Under the pieces are notes generated by a model. That model was given only the letters and a program-made list of their open reading frames with translations. It was not told the DNA's origin and ran no database searches. The translations under genes and the position numbers were made by a program. From Devosia epidermidihirudinis (lineage in GTDB: Bacteria; Pseudomonadota; Alphaproteobacteria; Rhizobiales; Devosiaceae), in contig NZ_LANJ01000019.1 in assembly GCF_000971295.1 (NCBI RefSeq), positions 1 through 64,000 on the forward strand: DNA of 64,000 nt. Direction: 5' to 3'. The stretch's first letter is position 1. The number at the start of each line of letters is the position of its first letter. Shown here piece after piece: positions 8,416-15,565 of the stretch.

Positions 8416-9489
8416 GTGCTCAAGTCCACCGACGACCTTCGCATCACCGCCATTAAACCGCTGACGACGCCCATCGAGGTCATGCGCCAGCATCCGCGCA
8501 CCGACGCTGCGACCCGCACCGTCATCAGCGCCCGCCACGACTTCCACAACATCCTGACCGGCACCGACGACCGCCTGGCCGTTGTCGTTGGCCCCTGCTC
8601 CATTCACGATCCAGCCGCCGCCGTGGACTATGCCCGCCGCCTGGTTACGCTGCGTGAACGTCTCGGCGATCGCCTTGAGATCATCATGCGCGTCTATTTC
8701 GAAAAGCCCCGCACCACCGTTGGCTGGAAGGGCTTGATCAACGACCCCAATCTCGATGGCAGCTTCGATATCGATCAGGGCCTGCACACCGCGCGCGCGC
8801 TGCTGCTCGACATCAACAATCTCGGCCTGCCTGCCGCCTGCGAATTCCTCGACATGACGACGCCGCAATACATTGCCGACCTCGTCAGCTGGGCCGCCAT
8901 TGGTGCCCGCACCACCGAAAGCCAGATCCACCGCGAACTCGCGTCAGGCCTCTCCTGCCCGGTCGGCTTCAAGAACGGCACCGACGGCAACTTGCAAATC
9001 GCCCTGGACGCCGTGAAATCGGCTGGCCAGCCGCACCATTTCCTCGCCGTCACCAAGGACGGCCGCTCGGCCATTGCGGCAACCACCGGCAATGAAGACT
9101 GCCACGTCATCTTGCGCGGCGGCAAAGTGCCGAACTATGACGCCGCAAGCGTTGATGCCGCTGCCAAAGCCGCCGAAAAGTCCGGCGTTGCGCCGGCCCT
9201 GATGGTCGACGCCAGCCACGCCAACTCATCCAAGAAGCCCGAGAACCAGCCCATCGTTCTGGCTGAAATCGGCGCTCAGCTGGCCGCTGGCGATCGCCGC
9301 ATCATTGGCGTCATGGTCGAATCCAACCTCGTCGCCGGTCGCCAGGATCTGATCCCCGGCAAGGAACTGGTCTATGGCCAGTCGATCACCGATGGCTGCA
9401 TCGATTGGGACACGACTGTCGTAGCGCTCGAGGCCCTGGCTGACTCCGTCACCCAACGCCGCGCCGCAACCAACCAGCAGGTGGCGTAA
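8416..9489 (+). CDS. aroG: 3-deoxy-7-phosphoheptulonate (DAHP) synthase, class I
   Basis: The enzyme condenses phosphoenolpyruvate and erythrose 4-phosphate, the first step of the shikimate pathway to Phe, Tyr and Trp. The 357-residue protein is of AroG/AroF/AroH type. It has the metal-binding VVGPCSIHD at 57-65 (Cys61), the metal His in MVDASHANSSKK, Glu in GVMVESNL and Asp in ITDGCIDWD. GTG at 8416 has GAGGAG upstream. The symbol is by class, since the feedback inhibitor cannot be read from sequence. It sits between uvrC and pgsA, genes that are often neighbours in related genomes, and has its own attenuator leader. A palindromic repeat follows. Confidence 0.93.
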   Translation: MLKSTDDLRITAIKPLTTPIEVMRQHPRTDAATRTVISARHDFHNILTGTDDRLAVVVGPCSIHDPAAAVDYARRLVTLRERLGDRLEIIMRVYFEKPRTTVGWKGLINDPNLDGSFDIDQGLHTARALLLDINNLGLPAACEFLDMTTPQYIADLVSWAAIGARTTESQIHRELASGLSCPVGFKNGTDGNLQIALDAVKSAGQPHHFLAVTKDGRSAIAATTGNEDCHVILRGGKVPNYDAASVDAAAKAAEKSGVAPALMVDASHANSSKKPENQPIVLAEIGAQLAAGDRRIIGVMVESNLVAGRQDLIPGKELVYGQSITDGCIDWDTTVVALEALADSVTQRRAATNQQVA

Positions 9490-9500
9490 ACGCAGCACCG

Positions 9501-9636
9501 CCTCACCTCTCCCCTGAGGGGAGAGGTCGACCCAAAGGGTCGGGTGACGGGTTCAGAGGCTGAGGCAGCCGCAATGGCATAACCAACCTCTGACCCCCTC
9601 ACCTTAGCCCTCTCCCCTCAGGGGAGAGGGGACGAA
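9501..9636. repeat. Palindromic intergenic repeat, inverted dimer
   Basis: Two nearly identical hairpins lie about 100 bases apart: ACCTCTCCCC-TGA-GGGGAGAGGT (9505-9527) and CCCTCTCCCC-TCA-GGGGAGAGGG (9608-9630). The sequence between is itself inverted: GGGTTCAGAGG near 9550 faces CCTCTGACCCC near 9590, and GGGTGA faces TCACC. The whole can fold as one long imperfect cruciform, like the REP/BIME-type intergenic repeats of proteobacteria. It may also stop transcription after aroG. Confidence 0.8.
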
Positions 9637-9700
9637 GGGACCAGCAGTCCGCCCCCACCAAACCCTTGACCCTCAACGTCCATTCCTGTTCTGTCACCTC

Positions 9701-10267
9701 ATGGCCAAGAACCCACTGCTCCTCGTTCCCAACATGATCACCATCGCCCGTATTCTGGCGATCATCCCCATTGTCTGGCTGGTGATGCAGGGCGATCTCG
9801 TGCTGCGGGGCGTGGCACTGGCCATCTACATTGTGGCCGCTGCGAGTGACTGGGTGGATGGCTATCTGGCCCGTGCCTGGAACCAGTATTCCCCGCTCGG
9901 CCGCATGCTGGACCCGATTGCCGACAAACTGCTCGTCGGCATTCTGATCACCGCTTTGGCATGGGACGGCAGCCTTTCTGGTTGGGATATGATCCCGGTC
10001 TGCGCCATCCTGTTCCGTGAGTTCTTCATTTCCGGTCTGCGCGAATTCCTCGGCAACACCAAGGTCGTGCTGCCAGTCAGCCAGCTAGCCAAGTGGAAGA
10101 CCACCATTCAGCTGGTGGCTTTGGCCATCATCCTGCTCGAACGCATCATACCTGGCCTTGGCCTCGTCAGCGACATCGTGCTTTGGGTCGCCGGTATCCT
10201 GACCCTCTGGACGGGCTGGCAATATCTGCGCGCCAGCTGGCCTCATCTTTCCAGCGACTCACCGTGA
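9701..10267 (+). CDS. pgsA: CDP-diacylglycerol-glycerol-3-phosphate 3-phosphatidyltransferase
   Basis: PgsA makes phosphatidylglycerol phosphate in the inner membrane, the committed step to phosphatidylglycerol and cardiolipin. The 188-residue protein has the CDP-alcohol phosphotransferase motif DxxDGxxAR...G...D...D at 50-75, seen as DWVDGYLAR and LGRMLDPIAD. It has several hydrophobic helices. The stop overlaps the moaD start in GTGA. The order pgsA-moaD-moaE is familiar from other Hyphomicrobiales. Confidence 0.95.
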   Translation: MAKNPLLLVPNMITIARILAIIPIVWLVMQGDLVLRGVALAIYIVAAASDWVDGYLARAWNQYSPLGRMLDPIADKLLVGILITALAWDGSLSGWDMIPVCAILFREFFISGLREFLGNTKVVLPVSQLAKWKTTIQLVALAIILLERIIPGLGLVSDIVLWVAGILTLWTGWQYLRASWPHLSSDSP

Positions 10268-10515
10268 AAATCCTCTACTTCGCCTGGCTGCGCGAACGCC
10301 TCAATCGCGGTGAGGAAGAGGTCAGCTTGCCACCCGGAGTCGCGACCGTCGGCGACCTGATCGATTGGCTTGCATCCCGCGACGAAGCCGCCGAACTAGC
10401 CTTTGCCAAGCGCAGCCTGATCAAGGCAGCAGTCGATGCCAAGCTGGTCAATCATAGCGCTCCGATTGCAGGTGCAAGCGTCGTCGCCCTGTTCCCACCG
10501 ATGACGGGAGGCTGA
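10264..10515 (+). CDS. moaD: Molybdopterin synthase small (sulfur-carrier) subunit
   Basis: The 83-residue ubiquitin-like protein carries a thiocarboxylate on its C-terminal Gly and donates sulfur for molybdopterin formation. It ends in ALFPPMTGG, the required Gly-Gly. It starts at GTG 10264 within the pgsA stop (GTGA), so it is translationally coupled to pgsA; a longer in-frame extension upstream overlaps pgsA and is not used here. moaE follows one base later, as expected for the two-subunit synthase. Confidence 0.93.
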   Translation: MKILYFAWLRERLNRGEEEVSLPPGVATVGDLIDWLASRDEAAELAFAKRSLIKAAVDAKLVNHSAPIAGASVVALFPPMTGG

Positions 10516-10516
10516 G

Positions 10517-10963
10517 ATGGGTGTTCGCGTCTCCACCGGTGCCTTCGACCCCGGCGCCGAAACCAACGCCTTCCTCGCCGCCGGCAATGGCGCTGGCGCG
10601 GCCGTGACCTTCACCGGTGTCGTGCGCTCCAAACCCGACGCCCCGATCACGGCCCTGACGCTTGAGTGCTATCCGGATCTAGCCATCAACCAACTCACCG
10701 CCATCGTCGCCGCCGCCACCGAACGCTTCGGCCTGTTGGCCGCTACTGTGATCCATCGTTATGGCACGCTCGGCCCGGGCGAGCCGATCGTACAGGTGAT
10801 GACGCTCTCCCCCCACCGCGACGCTGCCTTCAAGGGCGCAGAGTTCCTGATGGACTACCTCAAAACCGACGCCCCATTCTGGAAACAGGAAACTGGACCG
10901 ACCGGAACCCATTGGGTCGAGGCGAAGGCTGAGGACGATGTGGCGAAGGCGCGCTGGGAGTAG
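10517..10963 (+). CDS. moaE: Molybdopterin synthase catalytic subunit
   Basis: MoaE (148 residues) converts precursor Z into molybdopterin with sulfur from MoaD. Family features are visible: FTGVVR near 35, a central LECYPDLA segment, the conserved IHRYGTLGPGEPIVQV strand and the catalytic Lys region TDAPFWKQE. It starts one base after moaD with a GGAGG site inside the moaD 3-prime end. A strong terminator follows. Confidence 0.95.
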   Translation: MGVRVSTGAFDPGAETNAFLAAGNGAGAAVTFTGVVRSKPDAPITALTLECYPDLAINQLTAIVAAATERFGLLAATVIHRYGTLGPGEPIVQVMTLSPHRDAAFKGAEFLMDYLKTDAPFWKQETGPTGTHWVEAKAEDDVAKARWE

Positions 10964-10991
10964 CGCCCACCCTGCTCGCTCTCCCCCAAAA

Positions 10992-11023
10992 ACAAAAAAG
11001 CCGGGCACTGGGCCCGGCTTTTT
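10992..11023. terminator. Bidirectional intrinsic terminator between moaE and ilvE
   Basis: AGCCGGGC (10999-11006) pairs with GCCCGGCT (11012-11019). An A-run lies left and TTTTT right, so it can stop moaE rightwards and ilvE leftwards. Confidence 0.9.
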
Positions 11024-11041
11024 CAATTCATCGCCTTCAAC

Positions 11042-11932
11042 TTATTCAGCTGCAGCGCGCTTGGGCTGAACTTCAGCCGAGTAGGCGTCGATCAGGGTGC
11101 GGCAGCCTTCGGCTGGCGTGAAGCGGTATTCACCGATCTCGCTGACAGGCGTCACTTCAGCGGCAGTGCCGGTGAGGAAGCACTCGTCGAACTGGCTCAG
11201 CTCTTCGGGCATGATATGACGCTCGGTAACCGTGTAGCCATTGCGCTTGGCAAGCTCAATCAGCGTCTGGCGCGTAATACCGTTCAGGAAGCAATCCGGC
11301 GTTGGCGTCGTGATGTCCTTGCCCTTGATGAAGAACACGTTGGCGCCAGTGGCTTCTGCCACATAACCACGATAGTCCAGCATAAGTGCGTCGGCATAGC
11401 CGTTGGCCATAGCCGCGTCCTTGGACAGGGTGCAGATCATATAGAGGCCAGCAGCCTTGGCCGAAGACGGAATCGTCTCTGGCGATGGGCGCTTCCACTT
11501 GCTCCACTCGAGACGAATGCCCTTGAGCTTCTCCTCGACCGAGAAATAGCTCGGCCAAACCCAGGCAGCGATCGCCAGATGCACGGTGTTGTTGCGCGCC
11601 GGAACGCTCAACTCTTCAGAACCGCGCCACGCAACAGGACGCAGATAAGCATCGACAAGGCCGTTCTTTTCCAGAACCTGGCGCTTGGCTTCCTCGATCT
11701 GCTCAACCGACCAGGGCATGGGCATATCAAGGGTAGCCGCCGAACGGATCAGCCGCTCGGTATGTTCGCGGGACTTGAAGATTTCGCCGCCATAGGCGCG
11801 CTCGCCTTCAAACACCGAGCTGGCATAGTGCAGCCCGTGCGTCAGTACGTGAACCTTCGCGTCCTTCCAAGGTTTGAACTCGCCATCAAACCAGATCCAG
11901 CCTTCACGCTGGTCCATAGGCACGCCTGCCAT
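11042..11932 (-). CDS. ilvE: Branched-chain amino-acid aminotransferase
   Basis: This PLP enzyme transfers the amino group between glutamate and the keto acids of Leu, Ile and Val. The 296-residue class IV aminotransferase has HGLHYASSVFEGERAY near 32-47, the PLP lysine in IPSSAKAAGLYM (Lys159) and the downstream EATGANVFF segment. GAGAGG lies just before ATG 11932. It diverges from a MarR regulator at 12070; TTGACA at 12095-12090 on the minus strand could be its -35 box but the -10 is poor. That -35 overlaps a palindrome, so the MarR protein may affect ilvE. Confidence 0.93.
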   Translation of the reverse strand: MAGVPMDQREGWIWFDGEFKPWKDAKVHVLTHGLHYASSVFEGERAYGGEIFKSREHTERLIRSAATLDMPMPWSVEQIEEAKRQVLEKNGLVDAYLRPVAWRGSEELSVPARNNTVHLAIAAWVWPSYFSVEEKLKGIRLEWSKWKRPSPETIPSSAKAAGLYMICTLSKDAAMANGYADALMLDYRGYVAEATGANVFFIKGKDITTPTPDCFLNGITRQTLIELAKRNGYTVTERHIMPEELSQFDECFLTGTAAEVTPVSEIGEYRFTPAEGCRTLIDAYSAEVQPKRAAAE

Positions 11933-12069
11933 GATCCTCTCCCGGATACATATGATATAGGCTCACCGCTTCGGCGAACCACTTGGCGCCGATCATGCCC
12001 CAGGCCCAAGGCCTTGGCAAACCACAAAGGCTGAGGGATAAGACGAAACGGCGTCCCGATGGAAAGACA

Positions 12070-12588
12070 ATGGCAGCCCACCAAATAAATGTCAACATAG
12101 CTGACATAAATTCCGCCTTGCCTGGCGACAAAGCCCTGCCACTCGACATCATGGGCTTGTTCTTTTTCGCCTATCGAGATTTTACCGGCGATGCCGACGC
12201 CATGCTGGAGCGTCAGGGATTTGGCCGTGCGCACCATCGTGTGCTGTATTTCGTCAATCTGCGGCCCGGCATGCCCGTGGCCGACCTGCTCGACATTCTC
12301 AAGATCACCAAGCAGAGTCTGGCGCGTGTGCTGCGCCAGCTGATCGACAACGGATATATCGAGCAAAAGACCGGTCATTCCGATCGTCGCCAGCGGCTGC
12401 TCTACGCGACCGACAAGGGGCGTGGGTTCTTTTCGACCCTGTCCGCGACCCAATCGAGCCGCATCAATGCCGCCATAGCCAGCTTGCCCCCGGACTCGCG
12501 GCAAATCGTGACCCGCTTTCTTGCCAGCATGGTCGATCCATCCGACCACACTGTGCTCGATCGCCTGAACCTGACCAACGGAATCTAA
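12070..12588 (+). CDS. MarR-family transcriptional regulator
   Basis: The 172-residue protein has a MarR winged helix at about 60-125: VADLLDILKITKQSLARVLRQLIDNGYIEQ, then the wing with DRRQRLLYATDKG. The preceding PLDIMGLFFFAYRDFTGDADAML segment is a typical N-terminal dimerisation helix. ATG 12070 has GGAAAG four bases upstream. A palindrome ATGTCA-N7-TGACAT lies at 12089-12107, inside the first codons from this start. If it is the operator, translation may really begin further down, for example at ATG 12150. It diverges from ilvE and is convergent with the Lrp gene, whose stop is two bases away. Confidence 0.85.
   Translation: MAAHQINVNIADINSALPGDKALPLDIMGLFFFAYRDFTGDADAMLERQGFGRAHHRVLYFVNLRPGMPVADLLDILKITKQSLARVLRQLIDNGYIEQKTGHSDRRQRLLYATDKGRGFFSTLSATQSSRINAAIASLPPDSRQIVTRFLASMVDPSDHTVLDRLNLTNGI
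12089..12107. promoter_or_regulatory. Candidate MarR operator palindrome
   Basis: ATGTCA (12089-12094) and TGACAT (12102-12107) are perfect inverted arms around seven bases, within an AT-rich patch between ilvE and the MarR gene. The TTGACA read leftwards overlaps the left arm. Confidence 0.45.
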
Positions 12589-12590
12589 CG

Positions 12591-13055
12591 CTAGACCGGC
12601 AATCCGGTCCGCGCCTTTACGGTGCGGATGCTCATGTTGGAATGGATGCGCGCCACACCCGGCAGACGCGCGCTCAGTCGCCGGTGCAGCCTTTCGAAAT
12701 CGTCGTGGTCCTGGCAGACAACGCGCAGGATATAGTCGGATTGCCCCGCCATCAGGTGGCACTCGAGGACCTCGGGAATATCCTGCACGGCGGTTTCAAA
12801 CGCTTCGAGCGCCGTCTCACTCTGGCTGGTCAGGCCAACCTCGATGAAAAACTGCATCGAGTAGCCGAGCTTGCCAGCGTTAAGCACGGCGCGATAGCCC
12901 TCGATCAGCCCCTGCTCTTCCAATGCTTTGAGCCGTCGGTGGCAGGCTGAGGCTGATAACCCGACGCCCTCTCCCAGCACCTGCACGCTCTTGCGACTAT
13001 CCTCCTGCAAGGCACGCAAAAGCTTTCGATCCACGGCATCAATCTGCAAGGTCAT
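12591..13055 (-). CDS. Lrp/AsnC-family transcriptional regulator
   Basis: The 154-residue protein opens with the Lrp helix-turn-helix (LQIDAVDRKLLRALQEDSRK ... LSASACHRRLKALEEQGLIEGYRAVL) at about 3-65. The RAM ligand-binding fold follows (FFIEVGL, VLECHLMAGQSDYILRVVC). I chose ATG 13055; GTG 13058 is an alternative and neither has a strong ribosome site. An 11-bp inverted repeat lies just upstream at 13071-13095, where autoregulation is expected. The amino acid sensed is unknown. Confidence 0.88.
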   Translation of the reverse strand: MTLQIDAVDRKLLRALQEDSRKSVQVLGEGVGLSASACHRRLKALEEQGLIEGYRAVLNAGKLGYSMQFFIEVGLTSQSETALEAFETAVQDIPEVLECHLMAGQSDYILRVVCQDHDDFERLHRRLSARLPGVARIHSNMSIRTVKARTGLPV

Positions 13056-13070
13056 CACGGCAAGTCGCCC

Positions 13071-13095
13071 ATTCCTCGAACTTCGTTCGAAGAAT
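13071..13095. promoter_or_regulatory. Candidate autoregulatory operator of the Lrp gene
   Basis: ATTCCTCGAAC (13071-13081) and GTTCGAAGAAT (13085-13095) are inverted arms with one mismatch and a three-base centre. They lie 16 bases before the Lrp start, and a TTGACC sits further upstream on the minus strand. Confidence 0.5.
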
Positions 13096-13131
13096 TCGCG
13101 GAAACGGTCAATTTTTGCAACACCAATGATT

Positions 13132-13167
13132 ATGGGCCCGGCCCAGATTGAACCGGGTCGGGCCCAT
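13132..13167 (-). terminator. Strong hairpin after the Gly-rich protein gene
   Basis: ATGGGCCCG (13132-13140) pairs exactly with CGGGCCCAT (13159-13167), with a further CCC/GGG stem inside. It lies ten bases past the stop at 13177. No T-run follows, so it may protect a 3-prime end rather than terminate alone. Confidence 0.45.
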
Positions 13168-13176
13168 TGGGGAGCC

Positions 13177-13965
13177 CTAGTAAACAAACAGCGTCAGCTG
13201 CGCGCCGGAGCGCTGCACCGCAAAGACACGATCGGCACCGTAGGACGTGCGTGACAATGATGCACTCGCCAGCACGTCATTGCGCAGAGCCCATTGCAGC
13301 TGGGCGCCATAGTTTGAGCCCTTGACCTGATTGGCCAACCAAGCCTTCACATCGGGGCACACGGCAACCTGCTGGATGGCCACATTAGACGCGCGCTGCC
13401 ACGAGGCGTCGACGCGCGTTGAGCGGATCAGCTTGTCGATTTGTGCGACTGGCGTGCCAAGACATGGCGCGCTGTCAGAACCGGACGAACTGGCGCTACC
13501 GTTTCCACCGACAGCGGGGCCATTGCCGGGGCCGTTGCCGCCGCCACCACCGTTACCACCACCACCATTGCCAGGCCCCGGCCCGTTGCCGCCACCGCCG
13601 CCGCCGATACCGACACCAACATTGGCAAGACTACCGCCGCCGACCGACGCGTCAACGCGGACATTGTTGTTGAGCAACCCCACATTGGCACCCAACACAC
13701 TGCCACTCGAACCACCCGACGAGACATTGGCCTTCACGACGGAATTGGAACCGCTGCCGCCAACATTGGCATCAACCAAATTGCCACCGCCACCACCGAG
13801 CCCGACATTGACAAGGCCGGAGCCAGACGCACTGCCTGATCCAATCGTGACCAGCGCTCCGCTATCCTTCCCGCCGATAATACCGAGCAGACTTCCTGCG
13901 AAAACAGATGAAGTAGCGCCGAACAGCAAGACGCCAGCGAGAACAGCTTGTGAAGCGATTTTCAT
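13177..13965 (-). CDS. Secreted Gly/Asn-rich low-complexity protein
   Basis: The 262-residue protein starts at ATG 13965, with AGGAGG six bases upstream. Residues 1-23 are a signal peptide (SSVFA-GSLL). Residues about 25-130 repeat units rich in Gly, Ser, Val and Asn (VNVGLGGGGG, DANVGGSG, ANVGVGIGGG). A Pro/Gly/Asn tract of roughly 40 residues follows, then a charged C-terminal domain (IDKLIRSTRVDASWQRASNV ...) ending in LTLFVY. It resembles extracellular or surface low-complexity proteins, but I do not recognise a family. Cys appears only in the C-terminal part. The upstream region is unusually structured. Confidence 0.75.
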   Translation of the reverse strand: MKIASQAVLAGVLLFGATSSVFAGSLLGIIGGKDSGALVTIGSGSASGSGLVNVGLGGGGGNLVDANVGGSGSNSVVKANVSSGGSSGSVLGANVGLLNNNVRVDASVGGGSLANVGVGIGGGGGGNGPGPGNGGGGNGGGGGNGPGNGPAVGGNGSASSSGSDSAPCLGTPVAQIDKLIRSTRVDASWQRASNVAIQQVAVCPDVKAWLANQVKGSNYGAQLQWALRNDVLASASLSRTSYGADRVFAVQRSGAQLTLFVY

Positions 13966-14037
13966 GTCATACCTCCTATTAGCGACCACTATGGCCACAT
14001 GGGAGATACGCCCCTCGCTTGGGATTGTTTCAACACA

Positions 14038-14102
14038 CTTCAGCAACCGGTGAGTGTGCTGAAGGACGGGAAAACACAGCCCTTACGGTTTGATACGTAT
14101 CA
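14038..14102. promoter_or_regulatory. Hairpin and perfect 12-bp palindrome upstream of the Gly-rich gene
   Basis: CTTCAGCA (14038-14045) pairs with TGCTGAAG (14057-14064). TGATACGTATCA at 14091-14102 is a perfect palindrome. Both lie 70-140 bases before the start at 13965 and look like regulatory sites; no binding protein can be named. With the candidate RNA and promoter at 14129-14314 they fill most of the gene-free stretch 13966-14430. Confidence 0.4.
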
Positions 14103-14128
14103 TCAGAAAATGCTGTGTATCGGCCACG

Positions 14129-14283
14129 AAAAAGGGGCGCGAAACAGAGTTTCACGCCCCCACCGGAGACACCACAAAGGAGCGTCAGCCTCTGCAGCAG
14201 TCCACCGCTCGTTTAGCGCTCTGGAGGACATAAGCGCCAAAGTCAGTTCGGTTCAGGCTGCACCACGCGCCCTCCCGGTTCGA
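14129..14283 (-). ncRNA. Candidate small RNA ending at an orphan terminator
   Basis: On the minus strand GGGGCG-T-GAAAC (14160-14149) pairs with GTTTC-G-CGCCCC (14145-14134) and TTTTT follows, a good intrinsic terminator. No protein gene lies upstream of it on that strand. An EcfG-like promoter at 14290-14314 points at it, predicting an RNA of about 155 bases. The only reading frame inside (ATG at 14231) has no ribosome site and runs through the terminator. It could instead be an attenuated leader of the Gly-rich gene. Confidence 0.4.
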
Positions 14284-14289
14284 TGAGAC

Positions 14290-14314
14290 AACGGCGCCAA
14301 AGTCCATCGGTTCC
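14290..14314 (-). promoter_or_regulatory. EcfG-type (general stress response) promoter match
   Basis: Read on the minus strand, GGAAC (14314-14310) and CGTT (14293-14290) are 16 bases apart, the alphaproteobacterial EcfG consensus. About one such match per 64 kb is expected by chance, so the weight comes from its intergenic place and the terminator downstream. Confidence 0.4.
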
Positions 14315-14430
14315 CAACGATCTCATCTGTGATCGAAGGTTTTTGAGCGGGCTCGGTCTCGCCTGCATACGCCGCTTAGGAAAAATGCTAAGTGCCACTG
14401 CAGTATCGGCAAACAAGCAGGAGGTTGAAC

Positions 14431-14850
14431 GTGAAGACCCACAGACTGCGCGGCTCTTTTTATGCCCTCGCCATCTTGGCAACGCTGACCGCTCCGGCAC
14501 TGGCTGACGGACAGGAGCCAGACCGCGACCTCGCGGGCACCAAGTGGACGCTGGTGTCCCTCAGCGGCACGCCGACTGATCCAGCGACAACAACCACGCT
14601 CAACATCACCGCAGGCGGGGTCGGCGGCAATGGCGGCTGCAACACATATGGCGGCAAGCTGGTCTACACTGCAAACGGCATCGAAATCAGCGACGTGTTC
14701 TCGACCATGATGGCCTGCGAAGGCCTCTCGCAAGAACAGGCCTATTTCAAGGTGCTGTCCGACGCCACCGGCTACGTCATCGACGACGGCAACCTCCATT
14801 TGACCGACACCGAAGGCAAAACCCTCGCGGAACTTGCCCCGTCCGAGTAG
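14431..14850 (+). CDS. META-domain (HslJ-like) exported protein
   Basis: The 139-residue protein starts at GTG 14431 with AGGAGG six bases upstream. Residues 1-24 are a signal peptide (APALA-DGQE). The rest is a META domain: LAGTKWTLVSLSGTP, then GGNGGCNTYGG and MMACEG, whose Cys residues mark the HslJ family, and YFKVLSDATGYVIDDGNLHL. HslJ proteins are outer-envelope proteins linked to heat and novobiocin tolerance in E. coli; the role here is unknown. It is a single gene with a promoter region shared with the candidate RNA on the other strand. Confidence 0.82.
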   Translation: MKTHRLRGSFYALAILATLTAPALADGQEPDRDLAGTKWTLVSLSGTPTDPATTTTLNITAGGVGGNGGCNTYGGKLVYTANGIEISDVFSTMMACEGLSQEQAYFKVLSDATGYVIDDGNLHLTDTEGKTLAELAPSE

Positions 14851-14986
14851 CGGGGCCACGCACCTTGGCAAGCTTCGTTTTCAAGCGCTGTCAATGTTCA
14901 CCATTGGCGGCGTTTGCGCATCGCAAGCATCGTCTGCTCAATATTTAGCCAAACTGAGCCAAATCCAACCAATTGATCGGCAGGCA

Positions 14987-15083
14987 AACCAGTGCACTCG
15001 CTGATCGTACTGGTTCAATCCGATCGATACTCATTTAATTCAACGCCTTATGCCGCCGCACAAGCGCTGGCACGGCCTTTGCA
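14987..15083 (+). promoter_or_regulatory. Sigma-54 promoter with upstream inverted repeat and IHF-like site
   Basis: CTGGCACGGCCTTTGCA (15067-15083) fits the sigma-54 -24/-12 consensus exactly, with GG and GC ten bases apart. About 67 bases upstream of the -24 GG is a perfect inverted repeat AACCAGT-N15-ACTGGTT (14987-15015), a position usual for an enhancer-binding protein. Between them ATTCAACGCCTTA (15038-15050) matches the IHF consensus with one mismatch. It points right, across the minus-strand gene at 15162-15506 and then ureD. It fills the gene-free stretch 14851-15161. Confidence 0.65.
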
Positions 15084-15101
15084 TTTGTATCTGCATAGAT
15101 T

Positions 15102-15130
15102 GAAAAGGCGCCCGACGGATGTCGGACGCC
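15102..15130 (-). terminator. Intrinsic terminator of the small secreted protein gene
   Basis: On the minus strand GGCG-T-CCGAC pairs with GTCGG-G-CGCC around an ATCC loop, followed by TTTTC. Confidence 0.85.
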
Positions 15131-15161
15131 CTGGATGTGAGTTATGCAAAGCTGGCTTCGA

Positions 15162-15506
15162 TTACTTGACGAGACCTGCGGCCTTACAATCATCGAGGTT
15201 GATTGTTTCGAGATCGAAAGTGGTGGTGCCCGAGTCTGTCAGGGCTGGAACGCTTTCGATATTGGCGTCGGCATCAGCGGAGGTCGTAGGGTCCTGAGCC
15301 TTGTCTTCGCTAGCTTCATCGCTATCGGTGGTCGAGATGGACTGGGTCTCAGCAGCATTGGCAATTACATTGCAACGCTCCTGAACTGCAGGCAGGTCAG
15401 CAGGAAGAACTTCTACCCCACCAAGTGTGGTCTGGGCAAAGGCAGCACCCGAAAAGGACATAGCAGCCGAAAGGGCAAATGCAGAAATAAGAACCTGAAT
15501 ACGCAT
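15162..15506 (-). CDS. Small secreted acidic protein, unknown
   Basis: The 114-residue protein starts at ATG 15506 with AGAAGTGG upstream. Residues 1-24 form a signal peptide (SGAAFA-QTTL). The mature part is acidic and Ser/Thr/Asp-rich (STTDSDEASEDKAQDPTTSADAD) with two Cys residues, one at VQERCNVI and one at LDDCKAAG, which could form a disulfide. I do not recognise the family. The gene diverges from ureD with a 59-base gap and has its own terminator. A sigma-54 promoter downstream points back through it, so antisense transcription is possible. Confidence 0.75.
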   Translation of the reverse strand: MRIQVLISAFALSAAMSFSGAAFAQTTLGGVEVLPADLPAVQERCNVIANAAETQSISTTDSDEASEDKAQDPTTSADADANIESVPALTDSGTTTFDLETINLDDCKAAGLVK

Positions 15507-15565
15507 GTTAAAATCCACTTCTTATATAATTGGGGAGCGCTTGCTCGCAGTAGGAACGCAGCTTC

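Noticed and set aside
14106-14231. Short minus-strand frame starting at ATG 14231
   Set aside because: No ribosome site, odd composition, and it runs through the intrinsic terminator.
14281-14300. GGTTCGA-like T-loop fragment suggesting a tRNA near 14280
   Set aside because: No acceptor stem, anticodon arm or discriminator-CCA arrangement can be drawn around it.
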